Shown here piece by piece: positions 52,490-60,554 of a stretch of 64,000 nt of DNA. The stretch's first letter is position 1; each line of letters begins with the position of its first letter. The position numbers and the translations under genes were made by a program. Source of the DNA: CALMBW01 sp963779645. Lineage in GTDB: Bacteria; Actinomycetota; CADDZG01; WHSQ01. Location of the stretch: NCBI GenBank assembly GCA_963779645.1, contig CAVZYX010000005.1, positions 744,001 through 808,000 of the forward strand. Direction: 5' to 3'. The notes under the pieces are model-generated. The model was given only the letters and a program-made list of their open reading frames with translations, did no database searches and was not told the origin of the DNA.

Positions 52490-54118
52490 ATGCGGATGCG
52501 GTGGATCTTGACCCTGGTGAGCGCGTCGATCGTCGTGCTCGTCGTTTCGCAGCCGGCGATCTCCGGTCTGGTACGTGTCGCTGAACCCGAGACCAAGCCG
52601 TTCGAGATCAGTGCAGAAGACGGCACCGTCCTGCGCGGACACGTCACTTTCCCAACGAGCAAGGGACCCTTCGCAACGATCCTCGAACTTTCTCCCTACT
52701 TCAACACTCAACTTGGTGGCGACACGTCACTCGGAACGACCTCCGCCGCGGAGGAGGCTTACCTCGAGGCAGGATTCGCGATCGCTCAGATCAACATGCG
52801 CGGGTCCGGTTTGAGCGACGGTTGCCTGCAGTTCGGTAACAAGATCGATCAGCGCGATGCCTACTTCGTGGTCGAGACCCTTGGCGATCAGGCTTGGAGC
52901 AACGGCAACGTGGGCATGATCGGTCACTCTTACTCGGCATGGTCGCAATACATGGCTGTCGCTGCGGATCCTCCCTCTCTCAAAGCGGTTATCCCCACCA
53001 GCGGCATCAGTGATCCTTACGAGTTACTCACGCGTATCGGTGCTCCGATCCACTACGGCCCCTTCCTTGCTCCCGTGTGGAGCATCGGAACTGGATGGGC
53101 TTCGAACGAGAACAACAGCGAACACGTTTGTGCGGACGTATGGGCCGCGCACGTCGCGGGCACTTCAGACCTAGTAGCCACGGGTGATCGCACCGAGTAC
53201 TGGAAGGAGCGCAACCTCCGCCCGTTGATCGAGGACACGGACGTCGCGGTCTGGCGCTCCAACGGACTCAACTATTGGGGCGAGGGCCATTGGCAGTCCT
53301 ACGACGGTGAATGGGATCTGTTGGACCCGAGTCGTACGAACATGATCCTCGGACAGTGGAACCACGAGACGCCTACTTCGGGAACAGAGGGTTGGTACAA
53401 GAGGACGATCGTGTGGTTCGACCACCACCTTCGCGACTCCCAAACCCGGCCCGTTAAAGGTCTCGTCGAGTTCGAGGACACCGCGGGCGAGTGGCACGTG
53501 GCGGACTCATGGCCCCCGGATGCCACTTCCGAGAAGCTCTACATCACAGGAACATCACTGACATCCGACGCTGGGTCGGTGGAGTCCACGCAGCAAGCAT
53601 TCGAGACGGTCCCCGGGGTCGAGCCCGGTTTGAGCTGCGGAGGACACCAAGCTTTCTACGTCTCGCCTCCGCTCGAGGAGGACGTCGTGATGGCCGGCTA
53701 CTTCGAGATCGACCTGACGGTGACGAGCACCCTGCCGGGAGGCAATCTCGTGGTGGTGTTGCGTCACGTTCCTTCCGAGCTTCCGTGTGAACCAGACGCT
53801 ACCGATCCTCTCTCGATGCTCTATGTCGACGAGTACGAAAGCGCGGTCGGTCGGATGCAGATGGACCTGCGCCACTGGAAGACCCATGGTCGACACCAGG
53901 ACTTCCCGGTCGCCTCTCCAACCCAGGTCTTGCAAACGAGCGGCCCTTTCGCGTCGTTCGTTCCGAAAGGTCATCGCCTAGCTCTCTTCATAGCGGGTGG
54001 GTCGCTGGAACTCGAGCCCGACCCGTTCCAATCATCGATCGTGATCACGACAGGTAAAGGCATCGCGGGGTCGATCGAGCTCCCGGTCGTTAAAGGCGTT
54101 CTCCGGTTTGGGAGGTAA
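52490..54118 (+). CDS. Secreted CocE/NonD (S15-type) hydrolase, copy 2
   Basis: 542 residues. Signal peptide or anchor (about 4-24). Nucleophile GHSYSAW (about 150-156) replaces the GVSYDGS of copy 1, both G-x-S-Y. His in GQWNHET (about 293) and C-terminal jelly-roll. Copies 1 and 2 share WSNGNVGM just before the nucleophile. ATG at 52490 lies 9 nt after AAGGGAG; the frame opens upstream inside the PucR gene and is rejected there. Starts the rightward operon. Confidence 0.87.
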   Translation: MRMRWILTLVSASIVVLVVSQPAISGLVRVAEPETKPFEISAEDGTVLRGHVTFPTSKGPFATILELSPYFNTQLGGDTSLGTTSAAEEAYLEAGFAIAQINMRGSGLSDGCLQFGNKIDQRDAYFVVETLGDQAWSNGNVGMIGHSYSAWSQYMAVAADPPSLKAVIPTSGISDPYELLTRIGAPIHYGPFLAPVWSIGTGWASNENNSEHVCADVWAAHVAGTSDLVATGDRTEYWKERNLRPLIEDTDVAVWRSNGLNYWGEGHWQSYDGEWDLLDPSRTNMILGQWNHETPTSGTEGWYKRTIVWFDHHLRDSQTRPVKGLVEFEDTAGEWHVADSWPPDATSEKLYITGTSLTSDAGSVESTQQAFETVPGVEPGLSCGGHQAFYVSPPLEEDVVMAGYFEIDLTVTSTLPGGNLVVVLRHVPSELPCEPDATDPLSMLYVDEYESAVGRMQMDLRHWKTHGRHQDFPVASPTQVLQTSGPFASFVPKGHRLALFIAGGSLELEPDPFQSSIVITTGKGIAGSIELPVVKGVLRFGR

Positions 54119-54122
54119 AAGC

Positions 54123-55652
54123 ATGAACAGAGCCAGCAGTCTCATCGTTGCCGTGGTCGGGTCGATGCTCATCACGAGTCTTGCGATCGCGTCTCCCGGT
54201 CCAAGCGCACACGTCCATCCCGCGCAAGGGACACACCAGCACGCGCATGGATTGCATCAGTCGGGTTTCGATCCCTTCGCGTTCGCAGCGAACGAAGATG
54301 GATTTCCAGAACGGAAGAACAAGGATGGTCAATGGCACTCTGGGGGCCGCGCGGTTGCACATCACCCCGGAGGAGTTGAGATCACCGACCCGGCGGTTAC
54401 GGCGAAGGCTCCCGACGGTCGCTTCTACCGACTCGGTATCAACGGTTGGGAGCCAACGATAGGGGTCGATTCCAAAGGTCGGATCTTTTATCAAGCTCGT
54501 AACGCCGATCTCGAACCGCATGTTGTTCGCTCGATCGATAGTGGACACACGTGGGAGATCGTTTCTCCGAGGATCGCCGGTCAACCGGTCCAACCCGTCA
54601 GCCTCGACCCCATGCTGTACTTGGACAAGGACACTGGTCGTGTCTTCACCAACAACATCCCGCCAACGCTGACTTGTCAGCCGATCTCGTTCACCGACGA
54701 CGCGGGTAAGTCATGGACGAACACTGGGATCTGCGGTCACTTCGATCACCAGAACATCTTTTCGGGCCCCGCACCGAAGGACGGCGAGCAGCCCTCGGGA
54801 TACGAGAACGTCGTCTACTACTGCGCTATCAATCTGGTCATGCTGTCGGATACGTCCACCGCGACAACCTGTGGCAGGTCGCTGGACGGGGGCCTCACTT
54901 GGTTGCCGACAGGAGAGCCCGCTTACATCACTCCTATCCCACCGCGCGAAGGACAGGGGAATCCGTGGTGTGACGGAGCCGTGGGTCATGGGTTCGTCGG
55001 TGACGACGGCACCGTCTATCTCCCGCGCGTCTGGTGTGATCAGCCTTTCCTGTCGTTCAGTCACGACGAAGGACTGACCTGGGATCAGGTTCAGGTGGCC
55101 AAGAACGGTGGAACGGGTCACGAAGCTGGGATCGCGGCAGATAGCGATGGGAATCTTTATTACACGTGGGTCGCCGGGGATGATCTGCCGTACCTCGCGG
55201 TGTCGCGGGATGGTGGCCAGACGTGGGGTAAGCCGATGATGATCGGCCCGCCGAACATCCAACGCTCGAGCCTGCCGGCGATCGACGTCGGTGGGGATGG
55301 AAAGATCGCCATCACCTATGCCGGATCCGAGACGCCCGGCAAGAAGAGCGAGAAATGGTCGTGGAACGGCTACATCACGATGACGGCGGACGCGCTGGCA
55401 GAAAACCCCGTCTTCTACACGGGCACGATGAACGCTCCGTCGGATCCTCTGACGATGGGTGAGTGCGGCGACATCAGGTGTCACAGCCTCGGCGATTTCT
55501 TCGATGTCACGATCGGGCCCGATGGCACCCCATGGGTCGCTTTCGTTGATGCGTGTTGGGACGGTGAAAGCTGCATCCCAACCTTCGAAACGGTTGGTGT
55601 ACGCGGCGAGGCTGTCGTGGGCCGCCTGGTGGGAGGGCCATCGCTGCGATGA
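54123..55652 (+). CDS. Exported BNR/Asp-box propeller (sialidase-like)
   Basis: 509 residues. Signal peptide (about 7-24) followed by a His-rich patch (HVHPAQGTHQHAHGLH, about 31-46) that might bind metal. Five Asp boxes of S-x-D-x-G-x-T-W type: SIDSGHTW, DDAGKSW, SLDGGLTW, SHDEGLTW and SRDGGQTW. These define a sialidase-like beta-propeller, but I see no arginine triad or FRIP motif, so enzyme activity is uncertain. GGAGG precedes ATG 54123. 4 bp after the CocE stop and overlapping the LVIVD gene by 4. Confidence 0.85.
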   Translation: MNRASSLIVAVVGSMLITSLAIASPGPSAHVHPAQGTHQHAHGLHQSGFDPFAFAANEDGFPERKNKDGQWHSGGRAVAHHPGGVEITDPAVTAKAPDGRFYRLGINGWEPTIGVDSKGRIFYQARNADLEPHVVRSIDSGHTWEIVSPRIAGQPVQPVSLDPMLYLDKDTGRVFTNNIPPTLTCQPISFTDDAGKSWTNTGICGHFDHQNIFSGPAPKDGEQPSGYENVVYYCAINLVMLSDTSTATTCGRSLDGGLTWLPTGEPAYITPIPPREGQGNPWCDGAVGHGFVGDDGTVYLPRVWCDQPFLSFSHDEGLTWDQVQVAKNGGTGHEAGIAADSDGNLYYTWVAGDDLPYLAVSRDGGQTWGKPMMIGPPNIQRSSLPAIDVGGDGKIAITYAGSETPGKKSEKWSWNGYITMTADALAENPVFYTGTMNAPSDPLTMGECGDIRCHSLGDFFDVTIGPDGTPWVAFVDACWDGESCIPTFETVGVRGEAVVGRLVGGPSLR

Positions 55653-56794
55653 AGAAGGTAGCTCTGCTCTTATGTGTTCTCGGCTCGATCGGTACCGTTC
55701 CTAGCGTTACCGCGGGGCCGGGGGCCTACGGCGTGACCTCAGACAACGTCGAGCATGTGGCCTTCATCCCGTTCGAGGTCGGAACGGCGACCGGCGCCAA
55801 GGTGGTTGGTGACTACCTCTATGTGACTTCGTGGAAGAGCTTTTCGATCTACGACGTTTCAGATCCACTAGAGCCGATACAGCTTTCTCAGACGCCGTTC
55901 GGTTTCAAATTCGAGAACGAGAACGTGTCTACCAACGGCAAGATCATGTTGTTCGCAGAGCAGGTGCCGGTGGACTCGCTCCATATCTGGGACGTCGAAG
56001 ACAAGTCGAATCCCCAGGAGATCGCTGTGCTTCAGGGCGCCGGATCACACACCGCGACGTGCATCCTTAACTGCAGATATTCGTATGGCACGTATGACTT
56101 CGTCGGCCCTGAAGGAGCTTCGAGCGGTGCAACGCTGGTTGACCTGAGGGATCCGACTGACCCGAAGGAGGTCGGGCACTGGAACGCGGAGCTCGATGCC
56201 GACAAGATTCACGATGTCACCGAGGTTGCTCCTGGCAAGGTGTTGGCTGCTTCTGCCCCCCTGATGTTCGTCGACGCTCGTAAGGATCCACTGCGCCCGA
56301 AGACTTTGGCGCTGGGCACGAACCTCGAGAAGCGTGAGCACTCTGTCGTCTGGCCGAACGGCGGCAAGGACAGGTTCATCCTCAGCTCGTTCGAGACGAA
56401 CGCGACGTTCCGGTGCGAGGTCGGAGTCGGTGCGTTCACTGTTTGGGACGCGTCGGATTGGAAGACGTCGAAGACCTTCCGCGTGCTGGATGAGTGGACG
56501 ATCGAGAATGGGACGTACGGCGATGGACGTCCCCCGGTCAGCGGGCCGCTCGGTTGCTCGCCCCACTGGTTCGAAGAGCATCCCGACTTCCGCGATGGCG
56601 GGATCGTTGCGGCCGGGTTCTACGATCATGGAACACGCTTCCTCGAAGTGAGCGATCAGGGGAGGGTGTCGGAGGCCGGTTACTTCCTGCCATGGCTAGG
56701 GTCCACGTCGGCCGCCTACTGGCTCACCGACGAGATCGTCTACTCGATCGACTACGAACGCGGCCTGGACATCCTGCGCTTCACGAGCGACTGA
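55649..56794 (+). CDS. Exported LVIVD-repeat beta-propeller protein, copy 2
   Basis: 381 residues. Short signal peptide (about 3-20). Blades include IYDVSDPLEPIQLSQ, IWDVEDKSNPQEIAVL and VDLRDPTDPKEVGHW. Cysteines again pair (TATCILNCRYSY, GPLGCSPHW), and the segments GAGSHTATCILNC here and GAGGHTLECLYDC in copy 1 correspond. Overlaps the BNR gene by ATGA, mirroring how copy 1 overlaps the M14 gene. Function unknown; probably a partner of the enzymes in each operon. Confidence 0.85.
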   Translation: MKKVALLLCVLGSIGTVPSVTAGPGAYGVTSDNVEHVAFIPFEVGTATGAKVVGDYLYVTSWKSFSIYDVSDPLEPIQLSQTPFGFKFENENVSTNGKIMLFAEQVPVDSLHIWDVEDKSNPQEIAVLQGAGSHTATCILNCRYSYGTYDFVGPEGASSGATLVDLRDPTDPKEVGHWNAELDADKIHDVTEVAPGKVLAASAPLMFVDARKDPLRPKTLALGTNLEKREHSVVWPNGGKDRFILSSFETNATFRCEVGVGAFTVWDASDWKTSKTFRVLDEWTIENGTYGDGRPPVSGPLGCSPHWFEEHPDFRDGGIVAAGFYDHGTRFLEVSDQGRVSEAGYFLPWLGSTSAAYWLTDEIVYSIDYERGLDILRFTSD

Positions 56795-56806
56795 CTGTTT
56801 TCGTCG

Positions 56807-56878
56807 TGGGCCCCCAGGGACTCGAACCCTGCCCGCCGGATTAAAAGTCCGGTGCTCTACCTGATGAGCTAGGGGCCC
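56807..56878 (-). tRNA. tRNA-Lys (TTT)
   Basis: Minus strand: acceptor GGGCCCC / GGGGCCC, D-arm GCTCATCAGGTAGAGC, anticodon stem CCGGA/TCCGG around CTTTTAA (anticodon TTT), T-arm AGGGTTCGAGTCCCT. CCA not encoded. Borders the accessory region to its right. Confidence 0.95.
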
Positions 56879-56948
56879 GGGGCATGTCGAAAAGGTGGTC
56901 GAAAACCTCCCTGATCACCCTCCAACGATGCTCCAGCCCGCAAGGATA

Positions 56949-56958
56949 GGTGTTTGCG
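56949..56958. repeat. Left copy of a 10-bp direct repeat flanking the recombinase-transposase pair
   Basis: GGTGTTTGCG here recurs at 59442-59451 in the same orientation. The two copies bracket both genes. The 176-bp gap 56879-57054 otherwise shows no gene. Could be a target duplication, an attachment core or chance. Confidence 0.4.
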
Positions 56959-57054
56959 TTGTGACAAAGGGCGAATCCCTGCTAGTCGGCTGATCCGGAC
57001 GTGAATCGGAGCGCGCTTACGCAGGGACGGAGTCTTGAGAGGGATGTGGCTGGC

Positions 57055-58464
57055 CTACGCGGCCAGGGGTTCTCGTTTTCGCCGATGCTCCGCGAGGGCT
57101 ACGGAGTTCACGACCAAGGCGTACCCGATCAAGTTGAGGTGTTGCCGCGAGCGACCGATCGAATGAGCCCGAGCCAGCCACATCGAGTCGTCGAGTGCTC
57201 GGTTGATCGATTCGGCGTCGTTTCTTCGCAGATAGAGCCGGGCGAAGTCGGGATCCGTCGGCGGGATTGGACGGACATTTTCGGTCCGGTTGAAGCGGCG
57301 CTTCGTGTCCTCGTCGTTGCCGTGGAGCCGTACGGTCACGACGCCTCCACCGAATTCCTCAGGAAGCTCGTAGTCGTTGTACCAACGGTAGAGGCCGCTC
57401 TTGTCGCGATTGCGGTGTGTCCTAACTCGCCGAAGCTCCGTGAGGATCGGTTCGCCCGTTTCCGAAAGTTCGGCAATACCGATCGCTCCGCCGCGCGCAA
57501 ACAGGGAAACAACTCGGGTGCTGCCGTCCGAGAGAACGATGGTCTTGTCTTCCACGTGCGTGGACTTCTCGACGCGTCTATCGGGCTTGCGTCTTGGAGT
57601 CTTGGCACCCTTCTTCTTGGCGGTCACCCTGTTGACAGATACGAGGCCGAGTTCTCTAAGCAACTTCTGGTGGTGCACGCCTCGTAACGCCGTGTCGTAG
57701 ATAACACCTTGCGCGCCGGGAGCCAGCGGAGCCACCCGCTCGAAGCAGGTCATTGCAACATCCGCCTCGCCTCCAGGCTTGGGGACGGGCTCGACATCGA
57801 TGATGATGCGACCCCGCACTTCCTGCGATCGCGCCGCGACCATGACGAACTTCGTGCCATATGCCTCGCCCATCGCCTCGAAATGCAAAGCTGCATCTGG
57901 TTCGTGACGCATCTCTTTGATCTCACCAGTGACCTTGTCGACGCGGGTATCTCCCGCCTTTGCGCGGAAGAGAGGTGTGATCACCTTGCCGTCTGCGTAG
58001 AGCATGCGTGACAGATCTGGATGAGTGAACGAGCCAGGACCGTCTTGGTCGAGCAGGCCTAGCTCGCGTGCCTGCTCGAGGGAGATCCGTCGATGCAGGT
58101 CACCGATCGCCGCAAGCACTCGCGGGTCCGTGAGGTAGCGGTCTCGGAGATAGAGGTAGTGGTGGCGCCGCATCGGCCGGCGCGGCAATCGCATCGATTC
58201 GTCCGTCGGAAACATCTCCTCGACGGTCTTCCGGATCAGTCGCCAGATGACCGGATGCGAGAGCTCGGCCTCGACCTGTCGTGCCGAGCCATAGACCGAG
58301 ATCAGCGCCTCGTAGATGATGACCGCGAAGGCCGGATAGCAGCGGGTCCTACCCCCACGCTCGCGCGACGCTTCGGGTATCAACTCGGCCAGTGCGTAGA
58401 CCGCCGGGTTGCGAACCACAGCTTCTACCTTGGCGAGCGCGGAGATGCCGGGTACATCGGCCAA
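57055..58464 (-). CDS. DDE-type transposase-like protein
   Basis: 469 residues. The N-terminal half has a helical region with basic residues (LPRRPMRRHHYLYLRDRYL). The core shows Asp in LYADGKVITPL, Asp in GVIYDTALRGVHHQKLL and a C-terminal E followed by R and N in DAESINRALDD and HLNLIGYALVVNSVAL. That spacing and the C-terminal helix resemble the RNase-H fold of DDE transposases. It contains KKKGAKTPRRKPDRR, a strongly basic insert. TTG start 3 bp after the recombinase-like stop, so co-translated. IS family not recognised. Confidence 0.65.
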   Translation of the reverse strand: MADVPGISALAKVEAVVRNPAVYALAELIPEASRERGGRTRCYPAFAVIIYEALISVYGSARQVEAELSHPVIWRLIRKTVEEMFPTDESMRLPRRPMRRHHYLYLRDRYLTDPRVLAAIGDLHRRISLEQARELGLLDQDGPGSFTHPDLSRMLYADGKVITPLFRAKAGDTRVDKVTGEIKEMRHEPDAALHFEAMGEAYGTKFVMVAARSQEVRGRIIIDVEPVPKPGGEADVAMTCFERVAPLAPGAQGVIYDTALRGVHHQKLLRELGLVSVNRVTAKKKGAKTPRRKPDRRVEKSTHVEDKTIVLSDGSTRVVSLFARGGAIGIAELSETGEPILTELRRVRTHRNRDKSGLYRWYNDYELPEEFGGGVVTVRLHGNDEDTKRRFNRTENVRPIPPTDPDFARLYLRRNDAESINRALDDSMWLARAHSIGRSRQHLNLIGYALVVNSVALAEHRRKREPLAA

Positions 58465-58467
58465 GGT

Positions 58468-59406
58468 TTATCCCGCCTCGGAACCACCGCTCCCCGTCGC
58501 AGTGAAGTCGTAGCCGATAAGCAGAGCGGCTCGGTCGAGGCTCCTCATCCCCAGCCGCCGCGCCACTTCCCCGATGTCAGACGTCTCTTGAAACACTCTC
58601 GTGCCCACCCACGCAGGTACAGATGCTGGTTTCAGATCTGGCTCATTCGCAAGCCCGGCTCGCAGCATCAACTCCGAGATCATGTTGCACACCGATGCCT
58701 GGGCCGAGATGGGATCGCCGTTCGCTCGATAGACGAGTCGACCGTCCGCATGACCATTGAGTACACGGATCCGCCTTCTGACTTGTTCTAGCCCCCACGG
58801 AGAGAACACCCCATCTCGGGGGTCGACCTTGGCCGACCCAGGTAGTTGCACTACTCCGCTACCGAGATTGATGTCAGTTGTGGTCACCCTGGCGATCTCC
58901 GACGACCTGGCCGTTGCTTCGGCCAGCGCCCAGGCGGCCGCCCGCGCCGTGCCGGTGAGGTCGTGAAGGGCCGTCGAACGGCACAGGGCGACCTCGTCGT
59001 CAGTGAGTGGCCTTAGGACCAGCTGAGACCGCGGGGGGAGCATCAGATCCGCGGTGGGATCGAAGGTGGTTACTCCGAGCCGACGGGCGGTGCGGAAGTA
59101 GAGACGAACCGCCGAGCGCCGCAGGTGCATGGTCGCGACCGATGGACGGTGGCGTCTGCCTGTGGTGAGGATCGAGGCGAACACGAAGCCTTCGACGTGC
59201 TCCTCTGCGATGGCACCGACAGATCGGAGTCCAAAGCCCTTCTCGACGAACGAGCAGAACCGGGTCATCAACTCTGCCGCGCGTAGGACGCTCTGGTCGG
59301 TCAGCTTGGACGCCTGGAGGTCCTTGAGCACTAGCCCGAGCAGACGGGTCGGGGAGATGGATTTCTGAGCACGAGGCAATTTGCCCACGCGCGTAGGCTG
59401 GGTCAT
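58468..59406 (-). CDS. Tyrosine recombinase-like protein with incomplete active site
   Basis: 312 residues. A SAM-like N-terminal domain (about 20-130), then the catalytic-domain pattern: first Arg in EATARSSEIARV, second Arg in PAWVGTRVF, and Tyr in LDRAALLIGYDF near the C-terminus. The His/Lys positions expected before and after the second Arg (HxxR, H/W) are replaced (VPAWVGTR, LGMRSLD). Activity is uncertain. ATG at 59406 is set by AAGGAGG with 7-nt spacing. Couples to the transposase-like gene. Confidence 0.7.
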   Translation of the reverse strand: MTQPTRVGKLPRAQKSISPTRLLGLVLKDLQASKLTDQSVLRAAELMTRFCSFVEKGFGLRSVGAIAEEHVEGFVFASILTTGRRHRPSVATMHLRRSAVRLYFRTARRLGVTTFDPTADLMLPPRSQLVLRPLTDDEVALCRSTALHDLTGTARAAAWALAEATARSSEIARVTTTDINLGSGVVQLPGSAKVDPRDGVFSPWGLEQVRRRIRVLNGHADGRLVYRANGDPISAQASVCNMISELMLRAGLANEPDLKPASVPAWVGTRVFQETSDIGEVARRLGMRSLDRAALLIGYDFTATGSGGSEAG

Positions 59407-59433
59407 GTCGGGACCTCCTTGTAGGTCTCGGCC

Positions 59434-59464
59434 GGCCCCGGGGTGTTTGCGCATCGCCGGGGCC
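59434..59464. repeat. Inverted repeat upstream of the recombinase gene, with right copy of the 10-bp repeat
   Basis: GGCCCCGG (59434-59441) and CCGGGGCC (59457-59464) form a perfect 8-bp inverted repeat. Its 15-nt loop contains the right copy of GGTGTTTGCG (59442-59451). A cruciform or recombinase-binding site, or a hairpin in the recombinase mRNA leader. Confidence 0.5.
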
Positions 59465-59532
59465 ACTTTAGGTGTCTAGGGTTCAAGACTAATGCTGGTC
59501 GCTGGCCTTGTCAAGGGTTATAAACAGGGGCC

Positions 59533-59739
59533 ATGGGAAAAAAGGTCGATCCAGACGACTTGATCGACTCTCGAGCAGTCGCCAGCTTGCTTGGCTTGAC
59601 CCACTCGGAAAGCGTGAGCACTTATCAACGACGTTATAGCGACATGCCGAGGCCTGTTGTTGACCTCGGACTGGGCCGCTGCCGACTCTGGTTGCGAGGA
59701 GAGATTGCGGACTGGATTGCTAAGCGAATCCGCGCTTGA
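59533..59739 (+). CDS. AlpA-like small DNA-binding protein
   Basis: 68 residues. DLIDSRAVASLLGLTHSESV followed by MPRPVVDLGLGRCRLWLRGEIADW is the winged-helix pattern of AlpA/excisionase proteins, which bind DNA and often control integrative elements. Divergent from the recombinase gene with a 126-bp gap, consistent with regulating it. Confidence 0.75.
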   Translation: MGKKVDPDDLIDSRAVASLLGLTHSESVSTYQRRYSDMPRPVVDLGLGRCRLWLRGEIADWIAKRIRA

Positions 59740-59842
59740 AGAGCTGCGAATGAACAATGGAGAAACCCAGAGGCGAAGTAAAGACGGTGGAGGCGGACTG
59801 AGAGTGGTCTTGGCTAGCCTTCCTAGAGAGATGTTCGATTAG

Positions 59843-60490
59843 ATGCGAATACACGACCTTCGAAGATACGACCACCCTGACCTCTCGGACTTCGCGATTC
59901 ACTTCGTCAAGCGAGCTTGGCCTCTGAATGATGAGGTTCCTCAGGACTTGCTCGGCATGTCGGGGCCTGGGCGACTATTCACGGGAATCCTTCAACACGG
60001 TGAGATCCGCGCGTTCCGCGTCTTCTATGGATGGGACCCGGTTGTCTGTTTCACAGAGTGCACACCTGCGGGTATCCAGACACTGGTCGCTGAAGGGCGG
60101 TACGCACCCTGGGGTGTCGCTTTCACAAAAGACTTCATCTTCCGACAGGGAGGCGGCCCGGCATTCTATGTCCGTGCTGACGAATGGGATCCCGTCTCGA
60201 GCCTCCCGACACAACTTCGAGCGCGATGCACGAAGTTCTGGCCTGGCATGATTTCGGAAGAGTCCGAAGAACAGATTCCGGCGGGACTCAGTGCCGTTAC
60301 CGAGTGGACCCATGAACGGGAGTGGCGGATTTTAGGAAGCGGGACGCCCCCTGCCTTCCGATTTGCAGCCAGTGATGTGGCGTTCGTGGTGATTGGTGAT
60401 TGGGCGTCGGCGAACCCCGACTATCCCTGCGTTGTCATCGATGGATCAACCGGCAATATCGAAGACCCGAATCGCGTTTGGATCAGGTAG
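59843..60490 (+). CDS. AbiGi/DUF2971-like hypothetical protein
   Basis: 215 residues, no membrane segment. VVCFTECTPAG, then YAPWGVAFTKDFIFRQGGGPAFYVR, resembles the C-F-T-E ... W/Y-G-I-G-F-K-K ... NPVxYV pattern seen in AbiGi antitoxin-like and related DUF families of phage-defence loci. A later EWTHEREWRI also fits. The resemblance is by pattern, not alignment. Located among mobile and defence-like genes. Confidence 0.5.
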   Translation: MRIHDLRRYDHPDLSDFAIHFVKRAWPLNDEVPQDLLGMSGPGRLFTGILQHGEIRAFRVFYGWDPVVCFTECTPAGIQTLVAEGRYAPWGVAFTKDFIFRQGGGPAFYVRADEWDPVSSLPTQLRARCTKFWPGMISEESEEQIPAGLSAVTEWTHEREWRILGSGTPPAFRFAASDVAFVVIGDWASANPDYPCVVIDGSTGNIEDPNRVWIR

Positions 60491-60554
60491 CCAGCGATCT
60501 GTATCTGCCTCCATCGAGTTGTTGATTCAGTGACTGGCAGCCGTTAATTGTGTG

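Noticed and set aside
56807..56878. Anticodon read as something other than Lys
   Set aside because: Loop CTTTTAA places TTT at 34-36, which is Lys; stem pairing supports this.
56807..59451. Integration of the recombinase element into the 3' end of tRNA-Lys
   Set aside because: The tRNA 3' end faces left, away from the element, and no duplicated tRNA tail was found on the right.
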